This document shows, piece after piece, positions 1 through 5,096 of a DNA stretch of 5,427 bases. Origin of the DNA: Methanobacteriota archaeon (GTDB lineage Archaea > Thermoplasmatota > Poseidoniia > MGIII > CG-Epi1); assembly GCA_003193815.1 (NCBI GenBank), contig PSPB01000048.1, positions 1 to 5,427 on the forward strand, given 5' to 3'. The translations under genes and the position numbers were made by a program. The notes below the pieces were generated by a model. The model saw nothing but the letters and a program-made list of their open reading frames with translations. It did not search any database and was not told the DNA's origin. The first letter of the stretch is position 1, and each line of letters starts with the position of its first letter.

Positions 1-1
1 C

Positions 2-691
2 GGGCCGGGGGGCGGCGACGGTTTCGAGGGCGAAATCGTGCTCGAGTTGTTCCTGAACTGGGCGCCAATCTCCGTCAGCAACTTCCTGGGGCTGGTGAAC
101 CAGTCGTTCTACGACGGCATTTTTTATCATCGCATCATCGACGACTTCGTCATCCAGTCGGGCGACCCCACCTGCCGCGCTACCGTGGTTTACACCCCCG
201 TGCCGACCTGCGGCGAAGGCGGCAGCGGCGAGACCATCCCCTTCGAGTCGAACGCCAATCTGACGCACGTCAACGGCGCCATTGGCATGGCGCGCGGCGC
301 CGACCCTGATTCGGCTGAGAGCCAGTGGTACATCTGCGACGAGCCGCAGCATCAGCTCGACAACGGCAACCGCACCTTGCCCGACGACCCCGGTTACGCG
401 GTCTTCGGCATCGTGCGCGAAGGCCTCGAGCTGGTGCGCGCCGCCGCCGCGGTGCCGACGACCAACGACCCCGGCGGCGAGGATACCCCCCGCGTCGGGA
501 CCGGTGTCGGCGACCGCCCGCTCTACGAAGTGCACATTAATTCCGTCACCCTGAGCGGCTGGGTACCGGGGCCGGCTGCCCCCGCGCCGGCCCCGGAAAG
601 GGTCCCGGCGGCACTGTTACTGACCGGCACGCTGGCGGTCGCTGGCGCGCTTGGTGCGATGTGGTGGCTGCGCCGTCCGGCAGGCGATTAA
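2..691 (+). CDS. Membrane-anchored cyclophilin-type peptidyl-prolyl isomerase (5' end missing)
   Basis: Cyclophilins catalyse cis-trans isomerisation of Xaa-Pro bonds and assist protein folding. The open frame enters from the left edge and gives 229 residues; the GTG at 38 lies inside the conserved EIVLELF strand, so the true start is outside the window. Visible family motifs (fragment numbering) are NFLGLV near 28-32, FYHR at 41-44 with the catalytic-type Arg44, FVIQ at 49-52, the SNANLTHVNG stretch near 83-92, GMAR near 95-98, SQWYIC at 107-112 (usually SQFFIC) and VFG near 134-136. An insertion after GDPT carries Cys58 and Cys70. After the domain comes a Pro/Ala linker (about 188-202), one hydrophobic segment (about 201-222) and a WWLRR end. 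This predicts an enzyme outside the membrane with a short cytosolic tail; a signal peptide would be upstream. The stop codon lies within the AT-rich box A of tRNA-Glu. The family call is firm; the topology is inferred. Confidence 0.93.
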   Translation, partial: GPGGGDGFEGEIVLELFLNWAPISVSNFLGLVNQSFYDGIFYHRIIDDFVIQSGDPTCRATVVYTPVPTCGEGGSGETIPFESNANLTHVNGAIGMARGADPDSAESQWYICDEPQHQLDNGNRTLPDDPGYAVFGIVREGLELVRAAAAVPTTNDPGGEDTPRVGTGVGDRPLYEVHINSVTLSGWVPGPAAPAPAPERVPAALLLTGTLAVAGALGAMWWLRRPAGD

Positions 692-697
692 TATTAA
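687..697 (+). promoter_or_regulatory. Box A (TATA) promoter of tRNA-Glu
   Basis: An eleven-base stretch made only of A and T (ATTAATATTAA) sits in otherwise GC-rich DNA. Its centre is about 31 bases upstream of the first base of tRNA-Glu, close to the usual TBP-box spacing in archaea if transcription starts a few bases before the mature end. It overlaps the TAA stop codon of the cyclophilin gene. The sequence and spacing are seen directly; promoter function is inferred. Confidence 0.6.
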
Positions 698-722
698 GCC
701 CCGCCCGCCACGGTGGGCCTGT

Positions 723-800
723 GCTCCTGTGGTGTAGTCAGGCCCATCATCTCGGCCTTTCGAGCCGAGGACCCGGATTCGAATTCCGGCGGGAGCACCA
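723..800 (+). tRNA. tRNA-Glu (anticodon UUC), CCA encoded
   Basis: This tRNA decodes GAA and GAG. The acceptor stem pairs GCTCCTG (723-729) with CGGGAGC (790-796), with one G-T pair. The anticodon stem TCGGC/GCCGA encloses the loop CTTTCGA, placing TTC at 759-761. The T arm is CCGGA-TTCGAAT-TCCGG at 773-789. The D arm is short, around 732-750. A797 is the discriminator base and CCA (798-800) is encoded. No intron is visible. The gene follows the cyclophilin gene by 31 bases and faces the tRNA-Ser gene. Confidence 0.97.
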
Positions 801-805
801 GGACC

Positions 806-809
806 TTTT
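806..809 (+). terminator. T-run behind tRNA-Glu, possible terminator
   Basis: A run of four T begins six bases after the tRNA-Glu CCA end, in GC-rich surroundings. Archaeal RNA polymerase can stop on short T tracts without a hairpin, so this is the best candidate for the end of the tRNA-Glu transcript. Four T is short, and a small hairpin (815-827, CCAGC/GCTGG) follows rather than precedes it, so confidence is low. Confidence 0.35.
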
Positions 810-831
810 GTCGCCCAGCTCCGCTGGCCGC

Positions 832-882
832 AAAACATCCACCAAAACATAACATCGTGCCCATTCGCAATCTGCGAAATGG
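832..882 (-). terminator. Hairpin plus T-runs behind tRNA-Ser, possible terminator
   Basis: Read on the minus strand, an inverted repeat at 882-861 (arms 861-869 and 873-882, three-base loop, one bulged base) is followed by two runs of TTTT at 847-844 and 835-832. The T-runs lie within two copies of ATGTTTTG spaced by 12 bases. This is where a minus-strand tRNA-Ser precursor would be expected to end. The repeats and T-runs are seen directly; the terminator role is inferred. Confidence 0.35.
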
Positions 883-923
883 TTGTGGAAATGACGGCAC
901 TACATTGGCCCCCTCAGCGTCAA

Positions 924-1010
924 TGGCGCCGAGGGCGAGATTTGAACTCGCGAGGGAAAATTCCCACGGGCTTTCCAGGCCCGCGCAATTCCGGGCTATG
1001 CGACCTCGGC
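924..1010 (-). tRNA. tRNA-Ser (anticodon GGA), class II, CCA encoded
   Basis: This tRNA decodes UCC and UCU. The minus strand gives a perfect seven-base acceptor stem, GCCGAGG (1010-1004) with CCTCGGC (934-928), then G73 and an encoded CCA (927-924). The anticodon arm is CGGGC-CTGGAAA-GCCCG (983-967) with GGA at 976-974. A long variable arm (GGGAA...TTCCC type, about 966-953) marks it as class II, as expected for serine. The T arm is GCGAG-TTCAAAT-CTCGC. No intron is visible. It is transcribed toward tRNA-Glu. Confidence 0.97.
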
Positions 1011-1032
1011 GCGGCGGCGCCACCTCGCTCGC

Positions 1033-1041
1033 GCTTTAGAG
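1033..1041 (-). promoter_or_regulatory. Weak box A candidate for tRNA-Ser
   Basis: On the minus strand the stretch CTCTAAAG is centred about 27 bases upstream of the tRNA-Ser 5' end and is the only AT-leaning segment there. The spacing is right for a TBP box, but the match is poor compared with the box in front of tRNA-Glu. Confidence 0.35.
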
Positions 1042-1044
1042 GCT

Positions 1045-1066
1045 TGTGGACCGGCTGTGGACCGGC
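1045..1066 (+). repeat. Perfect 11-bp tandem repeat (two copies)
   Basis: TGTGGACCGGC occurs twice with no gap, at 1045-1055 and 1056-1066. The unit is about one turn of DNA, so both copies face the same side of the helix. The array ends four bases before the TATA-like TTATAC at 1071 and lies between the divergently transcribed tRNA-Ser and the small winged-helix gene. The second copy also forms TGTG-N6-CACA (1056-1069). The position suits an activator or BRE-side regulatory site, but that role is only inferred. Confidence 0.6.
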
Positions 1067-1070
1067 ACAC

Positions 1071-1076
1071 TTATAC
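1071..1076 (+). promoter_or_regulatory. TATA box upstream of the small winged-helix gene
   Basis: TTATAC stands out in GC-rich DNA. Initiation about 25 bases downstream would fall near 1098-1102, giving a leader of under 20 bases before the ATG at 1118. A GAGGG at 1093-1097 would then lie at or before the transcript start and may not serve as a ribosome site. The motif is seen; the start site is inferred. Confidence 0.5.
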
Positions 1077-1117
1077 GGCAGGAGTCGTATTCGAGGGAAC
1101 TGCGCGCGGCCTGATTC

Positions 1118-1387
1118 ATGAAACCTGACGAAAAGAAAAGACTGGATTCAGTAATAGAAATGCTCCGGGCCATTTACTACCCCGGACACCATACCACCGC
1201 GCAGCGGGTCATCGAGCGGCACCTCATCCGCGAGTTCGGCTATCGCCCCCGCGAGGCGACCTATTTTGGTTCGAAGGTCATCGAGGCACTGACCGAGATG
1301 GAGCTGATTTCGCAGGCGCCCGAGGACACGACGCGCAACACCCTCTGGCGGGTCAACCTGCGCCGGCTCAAGCAGCTCGACAGCTAA
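1118..1387 (+). CDS. Small winged-helix-like protein of unknown function
   Basis: I do not recognise a named family for this 89-residue protein. It starts with a Lys/Asp/Glu-rich segment (MKPDEKKR), then helix-like stretches at about 9-20, 27-40 and 44-58, and ends with a hydrophilic turn and a strand-like LWRVNL (about 75-80). This order fits a compact winged helix-turn-helix, possibly DNA binding, with no catalytic motif, cysteine cluster or membrane segment. The first 15 or so codons are AT-rich in the third position while the rest are strongly GC-ending; that supports the ATG at 1118 with an unstructured 5' end, although Met15 (1160) is another possible start. A TATA box and tandem repeat lie upstream. 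Its TAA stop overlaps the coaBC stop from the other strand. Coding is likely; the fold is a pattern-based guess. Confidence 0.7.
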   Translation: MKPDEKKRLDSVIEMLRAIYYPGHHTTAQRVIERHLIREFGYRPREATYFGSKVIEALTEMELISQAPEDTTRNTLWRVNLRRLKQLDS

Positions 1388-2550
1388 TTCGCGACGCGGT
1401 CCAGGATGGCGTTCGCGAGCGCCTGCTTGCTGCCGCTGGCGCCCTCCGCTGCGGCGTTGCGGCTCACTAGCACGACCCGCGCCGCCTCGGCTTCCATCGC
1501 GTCGGCGCTGTTCGCCACCACGAGGTCGGCATACTCCAGCGGCGCCCCGGCTTTCTTTATTAACTCGTCGTCGGAAGTATCTGACGCCAGTTTGAACGCC
1601 ACCAGCTTACCGGCGTGCGCGTTGCGCAGCAGCGGCAGCAGCTTCGGCGCTGGCTCCAGCTCGAGCTTCAGCCGCCGGCCGGAGGCAATCTTGCCCGGCG
1701 TGCGCGGCGGCCGGAAATCGGCCAGCGCTGCCGGCAGCAGGACCGTGTCCCACTCGCCCAGCGTCTCCACTTTCGCGACAAGTTCGGCGAGCGTCGTGAA
1801 GCGCTCGAGCGGAATCCAGTTTCCCGGGGTAACGGTAGCCGAGCCGAGCCATAGCTCGGCCTCGGCTCCGCGCGCGAACGCCTCCTCGACCAGCGCGACC
1901 GCCATGCGGCCGCTGGAGCGGTTTCCCAGCACGCGCACGTCGTCGAGCGGCTCGGCGGTGCCGCCGCCAATCACCAGCAGTCGCTGCCCCGTGAGGTCGC
2001 GCTGGCCGGCGAGCCGGCAGGCCCACGCCGCGATGACTTCGCGCGACGGCAGCTTGGCCTTTCCCTCCTCGAGCAGCGGGTCGAGCACGGTCGCGATTTT
2101 GCGTGCCTTGCGCAGGTTATCCAGCACGACGGGTGACTCGGCCATGCGGCCGTCCATCGCCGGCGCAACCAGCAGCGGGACGCCCGCGCCGAGCAGCGTC
2201 AGCGCGAATAGCGTCGGCGGGGTATCGCCGATGCCGTGGACCACCTTCGCCAGTGACGAGGCGGTGCAGGGCGCCAGCACGAGCAGGTCGGCGTCCGCGA
2301 TCACGTGCTCGACCTGGCCGGTTATTTCAGTAACTGGCGGGCGGCCGCACGCGAATTCCAGCGCTTTGCGGCCGACGATTTCGAGCGCCGCCGGCGAGGC
2401 GACGATATGCACCTCCGCCCCGTGCCGCAGCAGCTCGCGCGCCAGCCCGACCGATTCCACCGCCGCGACCGAGCCGGTGACCGCCAGCCAGACGGTGCGC
2501 CCGGCGAGGGCAGGGCTGCGCTGCGTGACGTTGCGTGCAGGGTGCTTCAT
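1384..2550 (-). CDS. coaBC: Bifunctional phosphopantothenoylcysteine decarboxylase / phosphopantothenate-cysteine ligase
   Basis: CoaBC (Dfp) makes two steps of coenzyme A synthesis in the cytosol: nucleotide-driven joining of cysteine to 4'-phosphopantothenate, then FMN-dependent decarboxylation to 4'-phosphopantetheine. The protein has 388 residues, near the usual 390-410. The N-terminal flavoprotein half (about 18-180) shows AVTGS at 23-27, a candidate catalytic His82, LAPCTAS at 92-98, HGIGDT at 105-110 and PAMDGRM at 130-136, where the common motif is PAMN. The substrate flap reads EEGKAKLPS (161-169) without the bacterial-type cysteine. The ligase half (about 188-388) shows GGGTAEPLDDVR at 195-206, NRSSGRM at 210-216, AALADF at 274-279, GKI at 286-288 and FKLAS at 319-323. 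The ATG overlaps the upstream stop as ATGA, so it is translationally coupled to the winged-helix gene. The function is secure; the motif changes look archaeal rather than inactivating. Confidence 0.95.
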   Translation of the reverse strand: MKHPARNVTQRSPALAGRTVWLAVTGSVAAVESVGLARELLRHGAEVHIVASPAALEIVGRKALEFACGRPPVTEITGQVEHVIADADLLVLAPCTASSLAKVVHGIGDTPPTLFALTLLGAGVPLLVAPAMDGRMAESPVVLDNLRKARKIATVLDPLLEEGKAKLPSREVIAAWACRLAGQRDLTGQRLLVIGGGTAEPLDDVRVLGNRSSGRMAVALVEEAFARGAEAELWLGSATVTPGNWIPLERFTTLAELVAKVETLGEWDTVLLPAALADFRPPRTPGKIASGRRLKLELEPAPKLLPLLRNAHAGKLVAFKLASDTSDDELIKKAGAPLEYADLVVANSADAMEAEAARVVLVSRNAAAEGASGSKQALANAILDRVAN

Positions 2551-3434
2551 GCCAGTTCCCCCACGACGCGCCTATAAGAATCCAGCACCAGCTCGACGCG
2601 CGTCTCGATTGCCTGCCACGCCGTGGCGAGCGAGCCGCCTCGCAGGTGGAATGCGCTTGCGGGGGGACCGCCGTCGGCAGCGCGACAGCGCGCCAGCATT
2701 CCCAGCGAGAGCAGCTTGTTGATGTGGCGGTAGGCGGTCGGCCGCGTGGTTTCGGCCCACGCTGCGACCTCTTCCGCGGTCCAGGCGCGGTCGGGTCGCT
2801 GCAGGAAACAGCCGTCGAGGATGCGGAACGGCATCGAGTCGGCAATCGGGTAGTGGTGTGCCGAGAAGTAGCCGACTCCTTCGCCCAGCCGCGCCAGCAG
2901 CTCCGCCGGCGCGTCGCCTGACGGGGGAACTTCGCGCAGCTCGATGTCGAAATGGTCCTCCTTCTCGAGCGCCAGCATCCCCTCCGGGAGTGTCGCGTTG
3001 GTCGCGCTGTATTCGTCGGCGAGCGATTGCGCGGCGTCATAGTAGCCGGCGAGGCAGGCGCGCGCGTGGAGTTCGACGCCCTCCCACGCGCGCGGCAGTG
3101 AGTGGTGCCAGAGCCGCACCCGCTTTGGGTCGTCCGCCTTGCCGGGGAAATCCTCGGTCAGCAGCCCCAGCTCGCGCAGCCATTGGAGATGGCGGTAGAC
3201 CGCCTGCACCGGCACCTCGAGGGCTTCGGCCAGTTCGCCGGTGGTCCAGCCCCGCTCGGGGTGCGGCAGCAAGCAGCGCGTGAAGAGCCGGCGGCCGACG
3301 AGCGCGCGCTGCCGTTCGGCGTGCCGCGGGCTGTCGCTGCCAAGAAATCCGATGGCCCCGAGGAACTGGCTCGCTAGCGCGTCACGCTCGCTGCCGGGTG
3401 CGGGCGCCAGGCTGCGCAAGCGCAACCGGAACAC
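2547..3434 (-). CDS. Protein with two duplicated winged-helix domains, putative transcription regulator
   Basis: This 295-residue protein carries two related winged-helix modules. Residues 47-92 align without gaps to 202-247 with about 17 identities in 46, including RGWT/RAWT, an identical YRH in the recognition-helix region and the ending ELGLL/SLGML. Each module is followed by a wing and a helix beginning SLPRAWE (112-118) or SLATAWQ (268-274), so the repeat unit is about 80 residues. Between them is a region (about 125-200) I do not recognise. The modules resemble ArsR/MarR-like folds, but I cannot name a family. There is no membrane segment or metal-site cluster. The GTG start at 3434 directly follows the TGA of the TPR gene, and a purine-rich GGGGTGGAG lies 5 bases upstream as a likely ribosome site. 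Its own stop overlaps the coaBC start. DNA binding and operon regulation are inferred; nucleic-acid or protein binding of another kind is possible. Confidence 0.85.
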   Translation of the reverse strand: MFRLRLRSLAPAPGSERDALASQFLGAIGFLGSDSPRHAERQRALVGRRLFTRCLLPHPERGWTTGELAEALEVPVQAVYRHLQWLRELGLLTEDFPGKADDPKRVRLWHHSLPRAWEGVELHARACLAGYYDAAQSLADEYSATNATLPEGMLALEKEDHFDIELREVPPSGDAPAELLARLGEGVGYFSAHHYPIADSMPFRILDGCFLQRPDRAWTAEEVAAWAETTRPTAYRHINKLLSLGMLARCRAADGGPPASAFHLRGGSLATAWQAIETRVELVLDSYRRVVGELA

Positions 3435-5060
3435 TCAGCTCCACCCCTCGCCGTCCAGCTTCTCAAGGATGAGCGCCTTGAACTGCCGCGCCTTCTGGTG
3501 GCCCGGGTCGAGCGCCAGCAGCTTGTGCAGGTCACCCATCGCGTCCGCCAGCTGCTTCGACTGGTAGTGCTGGTCAGCCCGCTCCCACAGCGCCCGCGCA
3601 TCGTCGGGGTCCGCCTCGAGGAGGCGTGTCAGAGCCATCAGCACCAGTTCCGGGCTTTGCTGGAGCCGGTAGACCTCGGCCAGCTTCCACCAGCCCTCCT
3701 TCAGGTCGGGCTGGTGCTGCACCGCGCGCGAGTAGCCTTTCTCGCAGGCGCGTTCGAAATCCTTCAGGCTGAGGTAAATGTCGCCGCGCGCCATGTAGGG
3801 GTTGGGATTCTCCGGTTCGAGGGCGATTGCCTGCTCGAGCGCCTTGAGCGCGTCACGCACCTTGCCCATCCCGGCCAGCACTCGCCCCAGCCCGAGGTAG
3901 GCGGCCGCCGGCTCGCACCCCAGTTCGAGGCCGGTCAGCAGCGCCTCCTCCGCCTCGGGCAGCTCGGCCAGCCGTTCGCGCGCGAGGCCGAGCGCCAGCC
4001 ACGCCTCGGGGAAGGTATACTCCAGCTCGGTCGCCTGCGCGAAGCACCGGGCGGCGCCGGGCCACTGCCCCAGCCGCTGGTAGAGGGTGCCTTTCTCGAA
4101 CCAGAGTTGCTCGTCCTGCGGCGCAATCTCTAGCGCCATCGAGAAGTAGGTAATCGCGCGGTCATACTGCCGGTGCCCCAGCAGCGCGCGCGCCTTCGAC
4201 GCCCAGAGCCGGTCGTCCTCGAGCAGCATTCCGTCCTGCTGCGCACGGCGCATCACGCGGTTGGCCGCCTTGAGCGCCGCCGAAGGGTGGCCGCCCGCCA
4301 GTGCGCTCTCGACCTCGGTCAGCATCGCGCGTCGCGCTTCGCGGTCGCTGCGGCGCAGCAGGAACAGCATCCCGCTGCCGGACATCGTCAGGCCACCGCC
4401 GAGCAGTCCGCCCGCCGCCACTTCGGGCGAGACCAGCCAGCCGAGGCAGCCGAGGCCAGCGAGGTAGCAGCCCAGCACGAAGCCCGCCAGCTGGTAGCGC
4501 CGGTGGTGGAGGCCCGCCATTCCCAAGCCTAGCAGCAGCAGCGGCAGCAGCATCCAGACCGCTTCGGGCTGCAACACCGCCAGCGGCAGGATGGCGCCGC
4601 CGCCGAGTGCCATCGAGATTCCGAGACTGAGTTGGCTCTGCGGCAGCAGTCCCATTCCCCGCAGCAGCAGGATGACGCCGACGCCGCCGATGCCGCTCGC
4701 CGCGGCGACTGCCCATGCCAGCGCGAGCCAGATACCGATGCTGGCCGCCACGACTCCGCCGAGCGCCAGAATGATGCCGGCGGTGAGGGTGTCGCCCGGC
4801 TCGCGCCGCCCAGTGTGCAGGTTGAGCATCAGCACCAGCCCCAGCCCGCTACAGATGAACAGCAGCGCGCCCAGCGCGACGCCCGCCAGTTGCAATTGCG
4901 GCAGCCCGATGACGCGCCAGACCGCCAGGTCGGCCCACGCCAGCGCCAGCAGTGCCAGTGCGGAGAGCACCGTGTCGCGGCTGCGTCCGCGCAGGAAATC
5001 CTGTATTCCCTGCATGACGCGCCCCGATTCTGCCGTGCCCTCGTCGTCGCTTCCAGCCAT
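3435..5060 (-). CDS. Polytopic membrane protein with C-terminal TPR domain
   Basis: The 541-residue product has two parts. After an acidic, polar N-terminus, hydrophobic segments lie at about 31-51, 57-80, 92-113, 115-134, 143-163, 167-184, 190-210 and 215-236, giving roughly eight membrane spans. Positive residues (RRSDREARR) follow the last one, which places the C-terminus in the cytosol. Residues 284-520 hold seven consecutive TPR-like units, starting near 284, 318, 352, 386, 420, 454 and 488, with the usual aromatic/Gly/Ala spacing (for example LWFEKGTLYQRLGQW). TPRs bind proteins, so it probably acts as a membrane scaffold; no enzymatic motif is seen. It is the first gene of the unit with the double winged-helix protein and coaBC. 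The ATG at 5060 is used here; Met16 (ATG at 5015) is a real alternative, since the nearest TATA box lies only about 20 bases before 5060. The specific role is unknown. Confidence 0.85.
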   Translation of the reverse strand: MAGSDDEGTAESGRVMQGIQDFLRGRSRDTVLSALALLALAWADLAVWRVIGLPQLQLAGVALGALLFICSGLGLVLMLNLHTGRREPGDTLTAGIILALGGVVAASIGIWLALAWAVAAASGIGGVGVILLLRGMGLLPQSQLSLGISMALGGGAILPLAVLQPEAVWMLLPLLLLGLGMAGLHHRRYQLAGFVLGCYLAGLGCLGWLVSPEVAAGGLLGGGLTMSGSGMLFLLRRSDREARRAMLTEVESALAGGHPSAALKAANRVMRRAQQDGMLLEDDRLWASKARALLGHRQYDRAITYFSMALEIAPQDEQLWFEKGTLYQRLGQWPGAARCFAQATELEYTFPEAWLALGLARERLAELPEAEEALLTGLELGCEPAAAYLGLGRVLAGMGKVRDALKALEQAIALEPENPNPYMARGDIYLSLKDFERACEKGYSRAVQHQPDLKEGWWKLAEVYRLQQSPELVLMALTRLLEADPDDARALWERADQHYQSKQLADAMGDLHKLLALDPGHQKARQFKALILEKLDGEGWS

Positions 5061-5075
5061 GTAAAGCCTTACTGC

Positions 5076-5096
5076 TGATATATTACAATTATTAAG
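5076..5096 (-). promoter_or_regulatory. AT-rich promoter region of the TPR-winged helix-coaBC unit
   Basis: The 31-base gap plus the preceding stop codon is strikingly AT-rich. The minus strand shows TTAATAATT (5096-5088) and AATATATC (5084-5077), both plausible TBP boxes. The first would start transcription near 5067, almost leaderless for the ATG at 5060; the second near 5056, which would favour the start at 5015. An imperfect palindrome GTAAAGCCTTAC (5061-5072, one mismatched pair) lies between the boxes and the ATG and could be an operator. The motifs are visible; their use is inferred. Confidence 0.55.

Noticed and set aside
723..1010. tRNA genes as an integration site for a mobile element
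   Set aside because: No integrase gene and no second partial copy of either tRNA 3' end is visible in this window.
1045..1066. Start of a CRISPR-like array
   Set aside because: Only two 11-base copies, directly adjacent with no spacer; too short for a CRISPR repeat and no cas gene is nearby.
617..1121. Several short open frames across the tRNA region
   Set aside because: They run through two well-folded tRNA genes and their promoters and have no recognisable protein pattern.
1406..2722. 438-codon plus-strand open frame opposite coaBC
   Set aside because: Its Ser/Ala/Arg-rich product has no motif, and it is antisense to the clearly recognisable CoaBC; long shadow frames are expected in GC-rich DNA.
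2327..3040. 237-codon minus-strand open frame spanning the winged-helix/coaBC junction
   Set aside because: It is an Arg/Ser/Pro-rich off-frame reading of two real genes whose own frames have family motifs and matched start-stop junctions.
3498..4133. 211-codon plus-strand open frame opposite the TPR domain
   Set aside because: It is antisense to seven clear TPR units and has low-complexity composition; no promoter or ribosome site is seen.
4591..5078. Plus-strand open frames opposite the TM region
   Set aside because: They are Gln/Arg- or Ser/Pro-rich shadows of the hydrophobic minus-strand gene.
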